From Deinococcus sp. (lineage in GTDB: Bacteria; Deinococcota; Deinococci; Deinococcales; Deinococcaceae): a DNA stretch of 24,116 nucleotides. A model generated the notes under the pieces. The model did not search any database, was not told where the DNA came from, and saw only the letters and a list, made by a program, of their open reading frames with translations. The first letter of the stretch is position 1; each line of letters starts with the position of its first letter. A program made the position numbers and the translations under genes. Below, piece by piece: positions 18,480 to 24,116 of this stretch. Where the stretch lies: positions 1-24,116 of the forward strand of contig JAQBPF010000384.1 in NCBI GenBank assembly GCA_028287665.1, given 5' to 3'.

Positions 18480-18510
18480 ACGCACTCAGTCTGTACGGGA
18501 GGGCGTTTTT
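18480..18510 (+). terminator. Rho-independent terminator after the lipoprotein gene
   Basis: ACGC-A-CTC (18480-18487) pairs with GAG-G-GCGT (18499-18506) with one internal mismatch, followed by TTTTT (18506-18510). It starts 28 bases past the stop codon. Confidence 0.6.
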
Positions 18511-18604
18511 ACTGAGAAACAGGCATTCTGATAGGGTGAGAACTCCACTTTAATTCTGGCTAAACCATCTAAAAGGTCAGGCGGTCATCAGGGCCTGGGC
18601 CTAG

Positions 18605-19585
18605 GTGGCCAGCGTGAATTCTCTGCGCTTGACACTGGCTGTGCTGCTTGGTGGCCCGACGCCCCGATACACACAACTCGGCCCGCCCATGCCGCATATT
18701 GGCGGCTGGATGCTGTTGACTGAGGGAGCAACTGCCGGGCCAGAAGGCCAAACCATACGTCAACCTCCGTTCTTTTTGGATGGTGCTGGCCGCCCAACTG
18801 TGCGGGGGCCGTGGCTGAACCGCCCGCTTCAAGTCGTGGGGGAGACGGCAACCAGCTCTGTCATTCACGATGAGAAAGGACTGCATGAGATCTATCTCCC
18901 CAAGCGGAATATAGAGAAGAAGGCCGCTTTCCCGCTTACAGCAGCGAATACCGAAACACAACGGCTCGCCTCGGAACTCGTCGGCAAGCGTGTTTGGTTC
19001 AATGGTCAACCCCAATTTCCCTGCGAAATCGTCCACGGCTACCATGCACAGGTGCTGGCCGAAAGTGCCCGCGTCCTGTCGGTGTGGCAGCTTGATCCGG
19101 CGGGCGTGAACGTCTCGCCGCAGGGTGGGCTAGTGGACGGCGGGAGCATTCAAAATGACCGGATGGGCACGACTACAACTCTGGTGATGTTGGGGGAGCC
19201 CAAAATTTGCAGGCCTTCAGTGCCCGCATGGAACCGCAGCAAGCTGGATACTCGGCTCAATTGCGAGGTCAAGCACCGCAACGCTGCACCACGCTGCCCA
19301 CCATTTTACGCCAGCTCTGAAAATGTCCGGCGCAATCTGGTCACTTCGTCACCGCAAAAGCTGAGTGGAATGCCGCAGAGTGCTGCACAACAGGAACGGT
19401 GGCTGGTGGGCAAGAGCAGAAAACAAATTCTGGCGACTTTTGGCAGCCCAAACGAACCGGGCACATTGGCGGCCATCATGGGCCTTCCGATTTGGCACTA
19501 TGGCGCGGTTGCGTATGCCTCTATTGTGTTCACTTTTGATGCGGCTGGCAAGGTTTTTAAAGCGGTCATCGCGACCAGTCCATAA
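18605..19585 (+). CDS. Hypothetical protein with BamE/SmpA-like C-terminus
   Basis: The frame opens directly after an in-frame TAG (18602-18604) and has only GTG starts at 18605 and 18614, without a ribosome binding site, so the true start is doubtful and the 5' end could be lost to a frameshift. From 18605 it encodes 326 residues. The N-terminus has a short hydrophobic stretch (LRLTLAVLLGG) that is a poor signal peptide. The middle is unrecognised. The last 65 residues (RWLVGKSRKQILATFGSPNE, later IWHYGAVAY and IVFTFDAAGKVFKAVI) match the pattern of SmpA/OmlA (BamE)-fold modules: 'G.s...v...fG.P...WhY......F..G.V'. GC content looks lower than neighbouring genes. Likely exported or envelope-linked, function unknown. 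Confidence 0.55.
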   Translation: MASVNSLRLTLAVLLGGPTPRYTQLGPPMPHIGGWMLLTEGATAGPEGQTIRQPPFFLDGAGRPTVRGPWLNRPLQVVGETATSSVIHDEKGLHEIYLPKRNIEKKAAFPLTAANTETQRLASELVGKRVWFNGQPQFPCEIVHGYHAQVLAESARVLSVWQLDPAGVNVSPQGGLVDGGSIQNDRMGTTTTLVMLGEPKICRPSVPAWNRSKLDTRLNCEVKHRNAAPRCPPFYASSENVRRNLVTSSPQKLSGMPQSAAQQERWLVGKSRKQILATFGSPNEPGTLAAIMGLPIWHYGAVAYASIVFTFDAAGKVFKAVIATSP

Positions 19586-19598
19586 TTCCAAATGTGGG

Positions 19599-19636
19599 GG
19601 GCGAAGTCCGGCATTCATCTCTGCCAGACCTCGCCC
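19599..19636. terminator. Hairpin between two convergent genes
   Basis: GGGCGA (19599-19604) pairs with TCGCCC (19631-19636), and inner GTC/GAC and GGC/GCC steps continue the stem with single mismatches. It lies 14 bases past the stop of the upstream plus-strand gene. No T run follows. Confidence 0.4.
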
Positions 19637-19700
19637 GCCAGTGTGTAAAGTCGTTTGTTTGGTGACTTACGCTGGCAACAATCTCTGATGCTCGTGCCCC

Positions 19701-19737
19701 CAACTGATCAAGCTTCCAAATCTGCTCTGATCAGTTG
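19701..19737. repeat. Perfect 10-bp inverted repeat at the end of the small membrane gene
   Basis: CAACTGATCA (19701-19710) and TGATCAGTTG (19728-19737) are exact complements with a 17-nt loop. The right arm contains the last codons and stop of the 76-aa membrane protein gene. No T run follows on the minus strand. It could stabilise the mRNA 3' end. Confidence 0.6.
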
Positions 19738-19961
19738 TCAAAAATCTTGCGCCCGTCTTCCAGTGCGGCGCGGTTGTAGCGGTTGGCCAGAATAAAGAAG
19801 GTGGGTGCCCACAGACCCACGAAGATGCCGAAGCGTTCGCCATGTGCGCGGGTTTCGGCGTCTTTGCCCTGCCCACCCTGCGAGGCCCAGATGGCGATAG
19901 AACCCAGAATGGAGGCGAATCCGGCGACGGTGAGCAGGTTGGAAATATTGCGGTTGTCCAT
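19731..19961 (-). CDS. Small two-helix membrane protein
   Basis: The 76-aa product is not a family I can name. It has two predicted membrane helices (about 8-27, LLTVAGFASILGSIAIWA, and about 45-61, GIFVGLWAPTFFILANR). A charged loop (GGQGKDAETRAHGERF) joins them, and the tail is short and charged (ALEDGRKIFDN). A good ribosome binding site CAGGAG lies about 6-7 nt before ATG 19961, which fixes the start against the longer open frame upstream. It follows rnhB on the same strand after 141 bases. Confidence 0.8.
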   Translation of the reverse strand: MDNRNISNLLTVAGFASILGSIAIWASQGGQGKDAETRAHGERFGIFVGLWAPTFFILANRYNRAALEDGRKIFDN

Positions 19962-20102
19962 GACAGTCTCCTGACGAATCTGTTGCGGCCTGAACCGCCC
20001 GCCCGGTGCGGGGCCGTTCCGGCCTGAATCAACGTCAATGTGACCCGCCTCTCTAAGCGGTTCTGCGGGAATGCCTACGTAGTGGCGGCCAATTTGTTTT
20101 AT

Positions 20103-20783
20103 TCAGCTTTCATCAAGGCGGGCTGAGGAACTGATCTCGAAGAGTCCGCCTGCTTCGGCCTGTGCCAACAGCCGGGCAATGGGGGCAAAGGTACGGCGGT
20201 GCTGCGCCGTCACGCCCAACTGCTCCAGTGCGGCGCGGTGGGCGGGTGCGCCGTAACCTTTGTGGGCAGCAAATCCGTAGCCTGGATACTCGGCGTCCAG
20301 TTCCGTCATCACGCGGTCACGTTCGGTTTTGGCCAGCAAACTGGCCGCAGCGACCGTGTAACTCAGGGCGTCGGCCCGCGCTGGGGCAGTCAGCGGCAGG
20401 GGCGTGCGGAGTTTCAGGTAATCGGTGATCAGGGCTTGCGGGGCCGGAGTCAGGCGCGAGAGCGCGCGGGCAGCGGCAGCGTGGGTGGCCCCCAGAATAT
20501 TCAGGCGGTCTATTTCGTCGGGCCAGGCGTGCTCCACAGCCCAGGTCAGGGCCACTTCCTTCACCTGTTCGGCGTACCGTTCCCGCTGCGCTGCCGTCAG
20601 TTGCTTGCTGTCTCTGAACGGATATTCCAGGGCCAGGCCGGGCAAGATGACAGCGGCCACCGTGACTGGCCCCGCCCATGCTCCGCGCCCCGCCTCGTCC
20701 ACGCCCGCCACCCGGAAGGCGCCGCGCCGCCAATGCTCGCGCTCGAAGGCCCAATCGGGAGTCACGGAAGGCGTGGGCGGCAT
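20103..20783 (-). CDS. rnhB: Ribonuclease HII
   Basis: Endonuclease that cuts the RNA strand of RNA/DNA hybrids and 5' of single ribonucleotides in DNA, starting ribonucleotide excision repair. In the 226-aa protein the first catalytic pair is in VAGVDEAGRGAWAGPV (Asp29, Glu30), the third Asp is in LITDYLKL (Asp121), and the fourth is in SLLAKTERDRVM (about Asp156). DSKQLTAAQRE and GFAAHKGYGAPAH are further family marks. The ATG start at 20783 has TAGCCT ending 6 nt upstream, fitting a leaderless mRNA; GAGG is also present but only 2 nt from the ATG. The C-terminal tail of about 15 residues is not conserved in the family. Confidence 0.96.
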   Translation of the reverse strand: MPPTPSVTPDWAFEREHWRRGAFRVAGVDEAGRGAWAGPVTVAAVILPGLALEYPFRDSKQLTAAQRERYAEQVKEVALTWAVEHAWPDEIDRLNILGATHAAAARALSRLTPAPQALITDYLKLRTPLPLTAPARADALSYTVAAASLLAKTERDRVMTELDAEYPGYGFAAHKGYGAPAHRAALEQLGVTAQHRRTFAPIARLLAQAEAGGLFEISSSARLDES

Positions 20784-20789
20784 GGCCTC

Positions 20790-20795
20790 AGGCTA
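20790..20795 (-). promoter_or_regulatory. -10 box for leaderless rnhB transcript
   Basis: TAGCCT on the minus strand ends 6 nt before ATG 20783, the same spacing as before aspC, lepA and the kinase gene. No clear -35. Confidence 0.45.
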
Positions 20796-20846
20796 GCGCA
20801 CTGCTCTGCAGGGTCCGTGTTTCAGGCATAGGTGTCTGGAGAGCTG

Positions 20847-20945
20847 ATGTCTAAAGTGTCTGGGCCACAGAAGCTCCGCCAGCGGCGCGAGGTGGAGCGG
20901 CGGCACTGGCGGGCGGATGAACCGACTTCACCCGGTCGGCTTTAG
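20847..20945 (+). CDS. Possible 32-aa basic microprotein
   Basis: ATG 20847 to TAG 20945 encodes 32 residues starting MSKVSGPQKLRQRREVERRH and ending EPTSPGRL. It is strongly basic (nine Arg or Lys in the first 22). A good GGAG ribosome binding site lies about 6 nt upstream of the ATG. A hairpin (20922-20939) followed by CTTT covers its last codons and may end transcription. It is divergent from rnhB. No known family is recognised. The charge suggests nucleic-acid or ribosome binding, which is only inference. The short length means chance is possible. Confidence 0.4.
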   Translation: MSKVSGPQKLRQRREVERRHWRADEPTSPGRL

Positions 20946-21118
20946 GTTGTGGTACCCCGTTAGCCTAAGCAGTGAGCATGGGTGAACAGTGGGCAGAGGC
21001 GTAACGTGGCCTTCACGCATGAAAGTCGACTCTAGAAGCTGCCTAGACATGCTTTGGCCTATCCCAGCGCAACTGCGGGTTGAGGCGGTTGCCGCCAGCA
21101 TGTGATAAACGGGAACCC

Positions 21119-22396
21119 ATGACAGGTGCACGCAAGCAAAAAATCAGAGTGACTCGGGGCAGTCCCGCAAAAGAGGGCAGGCCAACCAGTAACCGGGGAG
21201 ACGGCCCGAGAACACCAGGGGGGCCTGCCGCCTCGGCCCTCCCCACCGCGCCCGGTGTCCAGCGGTACAGCTACTTTGATGCACGCCCGGCCTTCCTTGG
21301 CCCGCGCTTGGACGGTTTGCACGCTTTTACCAAGCCCGGTGTGCGCGGCTACCCAGAGGTGGACGCCGCACAGTCGTTGATGGTTCAGACCATGCGCCGA
21401 GACAGGGTGCGCGGGGAGGTGCTTGACCTGACGGCCATGGGCGGCCTGACTGGTTCGTTGCCGGGCGTGACCGTGCGGGCGGTGGAAGGTTCGGCGGCGG
21501 CCCTGGCGGCCCTCAAAGCCGCAGACCTGGAGGCGCGGGCGGCCTGTCCGGGCGACAACCTGAGCGCCGAATGGCCGACGCGGGCCCCCACGGTGGCGCT
21601 CGTGCTGGCCGGAGACCGGGGCACGGCCTACGCGATGGCTCAGGTGGCGTGGGCCCACGCCTGCACCCCACCCGGCGGCACGTTGTACATCGCCGGAGAC
21701 CGGGACAAGGGCTTTGACCGCTATGTGCGTGCGGCGGGCGCGGCCTTCGGCACAGGTGAAACCATTGGCCGCGACGGCGGAATGCGCGTGGCCAAACTGA
21801 TCCGGCGGCCCGGCCAGACGCCCCCGCTGCCCGAACCCGAAACCTATGAAACGCACGGCGTTCAGGTGGTGGGTCTGCCCGGAGTCTTCAGCGCCGGGCG
21901 GCTGGACAAGGCCACCACGCTGTTTCTGGATTATCTGGCGGGATTGGTAGAAGCCGGAACCCTGAACTTGGCGGGCAAACGCGTGCTGGATCTGGGATGC
22001 GGCACGGGCATTATCGGCGCGTGGGCGGCAAAACACGGCGCAGAAGTCACGCTGGTTGACGGCGACCTTTCCAGTGTCCGCAGTGCAGAGGCCACCTTGC
22101 AGGCCAATGCCCTGACTGGCGAGTGCATCCATTCCGATGTAGACGCGGGCCTGGAGGGACGCACCTTTGACCTGATCCTCACCAATCCACCCTTTCATGT
22201 GGGGCGCGGCGTGGTGCTGGACGTGGCCCGCGAATTCATCCAGACGGCAGTGCGCCGACTGGTGCCGGGCGGCACACTCTATCTGGTCGCCAATGACCCC
22301 CTGCCCTACGAGGCCCCGATGCAGGATGTGGGGCCTGTGCGCGAACTGCTGCGGGAAGGTGGCTTCAAGATTCTGACCGCCACCAGACCCTCCTGA
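21119..22396 (+). CDS. rsmC: RsmC-type rRNA guanine-N2 methyltransferase
   Basis: From ATG 21119 (425 aa) the protein has a basic, low-complexity tail of about 45 residues. A first methyltransferase-like domain without a recognisable SAM motif follows (about 50-235, starting RYSYFDARPAFLGPRLDG), then a catalytic domain (about 250-425). The catalytic part has motif I VLDLGCGTGIIGAWAA and motif IV LTNPPFH, the N-P-P-F/Y signature of enzymes that methylate exocyclic amino groups. The doubled architecture fits RsmC (m2G1207 of 16S rRNA) or RlmG (23S), and only a family tree could separate them. The open frame extends upstream to a TTG at 21080, an unlikely start. No strong ribosome binding site precedes ATG 21119. 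Confidence 0.82.
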   Translation: MTGARKQKIRVTRGSPAKEGRPTSNRGDGPRTPGGPAASALPTAPGVQRYSYFDARPAFLGPRLDGLHAFTKPGVRGYPEVDAAQSLMVQTMRRDRVRGEVLDLTAMGGLTGSLPGVTVRAVEGSAAALAALKAADLEARAACPGDNLSAEWPTRAPTVALVLAGDRGTAYAMAQVAWAHACTPPGGTLYIAGDRDKGFDRYVRAAGAAFGTGETIGRDGGMRVAKLIRRPGQTPPLPEPETYETHGVQVVGLPGVFSAGRLDKATTLFLDYLAGLVEAGTLNLAGKRVLDLGCGTGIIGAWAAKHGAEVTLVDGDLSSVRSAEATLQANALTGECIHSDVDAGLEGRTFDLILTNPPFHVGRGVVLDVAREFIQTAVRRLVPGGTLYLVANDPLPYEAPMQDVGPVRELLREGGFKILTATRPS

Positions 22397-22475
22397 TCAC
22401 ATCTTCTAAAGACTGCCTAAAGACCTCTGCGTAGAGCGCGGGAACCTTTTGCGGCTCTATCCCGTATCCAGGGTG

Positions 22476-22505
22476 TTGACCTTGTTTCCCCACCACTCCT
22501 ACAGT
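22476..22505 (+). promoter_or_regulatory. Distal promoter of the sigma factor gene
   Basis: TTGACC (22476-22481) and TACAGT (22500-22505) are 18 bases apart and form the best two-box promoter in the window. The transcript would start near 22512 and carry a leader of about 360 nt before ATG 22875. Confidence 0.6.
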
Positions 22506-22514
22506 CAGGTGCTC

Positions 22515-22538
22515 GCCTCTCCGTGAACCGTGAGGGGC
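22515..22538 (+). promoter_or_regulatory. Hairpin at the start of the sigma factor leader
   Basis: GCCTCTC (22515-22521) pairs with GAGGGGC (22532-22538), one G-T pair, 10-nt loop, only a few bases after the predicted transcription start. Confidence 0.35.
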
Positions 22539-22552
22539 ATCTGACGTTTGCC

Positions 22553-22574
22553 GTGTCGCCTATTCAGACGACAC
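22553..22574. promoter_or_regulatory. Inverted repeat in the sigma factor leader
   Basis: GTGTCG (22553-22558) and CGACAC (22569-22574) are exact complements 10 bases apart, just before a TAGACT hexamer (22580-22585) that could be a -10 box. It may be an operator or an RNA hairpin. Confidence 0.35.
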
Positions 22575-22835
22575 TTTGCTAGACTGACGCGCTCCGGCCT
22601 GCGCTGACCTTCCCTTTGGGCCCTGTGCCCACACCCACGCGTCCAGGCCACCGTTGCACGTCACCGCTTCAAGTGTTCCGCTCAGCCGCTTTTTCTCCCT
22701 TCCTTCTCCTGTATTCTCAGCCTTGCGTTTTCGGCCAAAGACCGACGCCCCATCGTTGTCTGGCACCGTTGTTTGGCACACCGTCGCCACCATCCCGCCG
22801 CTCAGACTTTGGCCCGGAAGAACGAACCGCTGATC

Positions 22836-22841
22836 TACACT
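22836..22841 (+). promoter_or_regulatory. Possible proximal -10 box of the sigma factor gene
   Basis: TACACT, the same hexamer used before aspC and lepA, lies 33 bases before ATG 22875. A start near 22848 would give a short leader with the ribosome binding site. No good -35 is seen. Confidence 0.35.
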
Positions 22842-22874
22842 CTCACATCCAATATTGACGTTTCAGGAGGCCGC

Positions 22875-24116
22875 ATGGCAGATTCCACCAAACCCCGCAC
22901 GCGCAGCAAGGTGTCCGCAGCGGCGACGCTTGCCGCCCCCGAAGAAAGCCGCATCAAGACCCCCGACAAGCCGCGCACCCGCACGCAGCCGCGTACCCGC
23001 GCCACCATGCCTTCTGCTGATGGAGTCGCCGCCGATCCTGTGCAGGTGGCTGCTCCAGAGAGTGCGCCTGCCAAGGCCAAAGCGGCTCCTGTCAAGAAGG
23101 CTGCTGCTCCCAAAGCCAGCGAGGCAAAAGCAGCTCCAGACGGTGCGGCTGCGGCTGCTGATGGGACGGCGACCCCCGCTGCTCCCAAGGCCGCTGCCAA
23201 GAAGGCCGCGCCCAAGCCCAAAGCGGCTGCCAGCACGGACGGTGCAGGGACCGGCGCTGATCTGGGCCCCCTGCCCAAGCCTGCGGCCAAAGCCAAGAGC
23301 GCGGCCAAAGCCCCTGCCAAGAGTGCGGCCACCAAAGCCGCGCCCAAGCCTGCCCCCAGCGGCAAGGGCAGCGCCGCCGACAAGCCCTACCATGCCCATC
23401 CCAGCATTCAGGACATGCTCAAGGTGGGCAAGGCCGCCGGGATTCTGTCGAGTGAAGACATTGCAGCGGCCCTGAGTGTGGCCCTGGAAGCCAGCGGTCT
23501 GGACCCCGAAAGCCCCGAGGCCTTTGAAGACATGCAGCTCTTTATTGCCGGACAGGGCATTGAAGTGCAGGATGTAGACGAGGACGAAGAGGACACCGAC
23601 GAGGACGCCGATGAGGCCGAAGAGGGTGGCCCGATCAACCGTGCGGCGGCCAATACGGAAGACGACGAAGAAAAATACTTTGACGACATGCCCCGCGCCG
23701 TCAGCAACGACCCTGTGCGCCAGTACCTGCACGAGATCGGGCGCGTGCCCCTGCTGACGCTGGAAGAAGAAATCGCGCTGGCCCGCCGGATCGAGGAAGG
23801 CGAGGCCGCCCGCAAAACGCTGGACGAAGACCTGGAGATGGATGACCGGGGCCGCCGCCGCCTGATGCGTCAGACCGAAGACGGCGCGAATGCCCGTCAG
23901 GGACTGATCGAGGCCAACCTGCGCCTCGTGGTCAGCATCGCCAAGAAATACACCGGACGTGGTTTGGGCTTCCTCGATCTGATTCAGGAAGGCAACCAGG
24001 GTCTGATCCGCGCCGTCGAGAAGTTCGAGTACCGCCGCCGCTACAAGTTCTCCACGTATGCCACGTGGTGGATTCGTCAGGCCATCAACCGCGCCATCGC
24101 CGATCAGGCCCGCACC
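22875..24116 (+). CDS. rpoD: Principal RNA polymerase sigma factor (partial, 5' part)
   Basis: The frame is open from ATG 22875 to the window end (414 codons), with CAGGAGG (22864-22870) 4 nt upstream. Residues 1-60 are basic. About 60-170 are an Ala/Lys/Pro-rich segment resembling histone H1 tails. About 172-230 are a small helical part ([20 protein letters not shown]) that may stand for region 1.1. About 233-250 are very acidic. From Asp279 the sequence is a standard group 1 sigma-70: region 1.2 ([16 protein letters not shown]) and region 2 ([17 protein letters not shown] from 348, [19 protein letters not shown], then the -10-recognising [19 protein letters not shown] with TWW near 398). 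Regions 3 and 4 lie beyond the window. It directs RNA polymerase to housekeeping promoters. Confidence 0.95.
   Translation, partial: MADSTKPRTRSKVSAAATLAAPEESRIKTPDKPRTRTQPRTRATMPSADGVAADPVQVAAPESAPAKAKAAPVKKAAAPKASEAKAAPDGAAAAADGTATPAAPKAAAKKAAPKPKAAASTDGAGTGADLGPLPKPAAKAKSAAKAPAKSAATKAAPKPAPSGKGSAADKPYHAHPSIQDMLKVGKAAGILSSEDIAAALSVALEASGLDPESPEAFEDMQLFIAGQGIEVQDVDEDEEDTDEDADEAEEGGPINRAAANTEDDEEKYFDDMPRAVSNDPVRQYLHEIGRVPLLTLEEEIALARRIEEGEAARKTLDEDLEMDDRGRRRLMRQTEDGANARQGLIEANLRLVVSIAKKYTGRGLGFLDLIQEGNQGLIRAVEKFEYRRRYKFSTYATWWIRQAINRAIADQART

Larger units (their letters stand above)
20784..21118. other. Divergent intergenic region between rnhB and the methyltransferase gene
   Basis: 335 bases. 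It contains the rnhB -10 box, a possible 32-codon gene (20847-20945), two hairpins within that gene (GCTCCGCC 20873-20880 with GGTGGAGC 20891-20898, and CCGAC 20922-20926 with GTCGG 20935-20939, followed by CTTT) and a GGCGG/CCGCC hairpin (21084-21096) just before the methyltransferase start. Very short frames at 20978 (8 codons) and about 21050 (18 codons) lack ribosome binding sites. No tRNA is seen. Confidence 0.5.
22397..22874. other. Long leader/promoter region of the sigma factor gene
   Basis: 478 bases without a convincing gene. It holds a direct repeat CTAAAGAC (22406-22413 and 22417-22424, 11-bp period), a weak hairpin (22433-22458), a sigma-70-like promoter (22476-22505), two more hairpins (22515-22538 and 22553-22574), a pyrimidine-rich stretch (about 22680-22730) and a proximal -10 box (22836-22841). 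Open frames of 77-80 codons on both strands here lack ribosome binding sites and family resemblance. Confidence 0.55.

Noticed and set aside
20922..20943. Hairpin region as part of a tRNA
   Set aside because: No T-arm consensus, acceptor stem or cloverleaf pairing could be found around it.
22560..22858. Open frames of 77 (minus) and 80 (plus) codons upstream of the sigma factor gene
   Set aside because: No ribosome binding site and odd composition; the region reads better as promoter and leader.
22863..23732. Long minus-strand open frame opposite the sigma factor gene
   Set aside because: It is the GC-rich shadow of the Ala/Lys/Pro-rich coding sequence; the plus frame contains conserved sigma regions.

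Overview
The window looks like a chromosomal segment of a Deinococcus species. Supporting signs are the high GC content, a Thermus/Deinococcus-type aspartate aminotransferase, an RNA ligase of the D. radiodurans DRB0094 (Rnl5) type, a principal sigma factor with a long Ala/Lys/Pro-rich and then acidic N-terminus, and several genes whose only visible promoter element is a TANNNT box exactly 6 nt before the start codon (leaderless transcription is common in Deinococcus). Species cannot be fixed from sequence alone.

Layout. Positions 1-1312 (+): the 3' end of rsmI, then pfkA with a clear terminator. Positions 1613-8953 (-): a division and cell-wall (dcw) block, read in transcription order murG, murC, murB, ftsQ, ftsA, ftsZ. 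The murC/murB, murB/ftsQ and ftsQ/ftsA junctions are all 4-base ATGA overlaps. ftsZ is set apart from ftsA by 620 coding-free bases that include an AT-rich patch with a possible 33-aa ORF. Positions 9146-11816 (-): an AIM24-family protein, an aspartate aminotransferase and a small exported beta-barrel-like protein. Positions 11984-13719 (-): a two-component pair (NarL-type regulator and HisKA-type kinase) with a TTCG-loop terminator behind it and two overlapping palindromes in front of it. Positions 13973-16967 (-): an Rnl5-like RNA ligase and lepA (EF4), then a MOSC-domain protein (17050-17610, -). Positions 17718-19585 (+): a lipoprotein and a poorly conserved protein with a BamE/SmpA-like C-terminus. 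Positions 19731-20783 (-): a small two-helix membrane protein and rnhB. Positions 20847-22396 (+): a possible 32-aa basic microprotein and an RsmC-type methyltransferase. From 22875 (+): the principal sigma factor gene, cut by the window end after 414 codons.

Most genes are housekeeping: peptidoglycan precursor synthesis and Z-ring assembly (murG/murC/murB/ftsQ/ftsA/ftsZ), translation and rRNA modification (rsmI, lepA, rsmC-like), RNA/DNA hybrid removal (rnhB), glycolysis (pfkA) and transcription initiation (sigma factor). I found no CRISPR array, prophage, complete insertion sequence, tRNA or rRNA. The less ordinary items are the RNA ligase away from its usual repair-type neighbours, the palindromes before the kinase gene, a glycine-rich insert in MurG, a Cys in place of the catalytic Ser of MurB, two unannotated-looking small ORFs, a dyad repeat element upstream of murG, and the long structured leader and histone-H1-like tail of the sigma factor.
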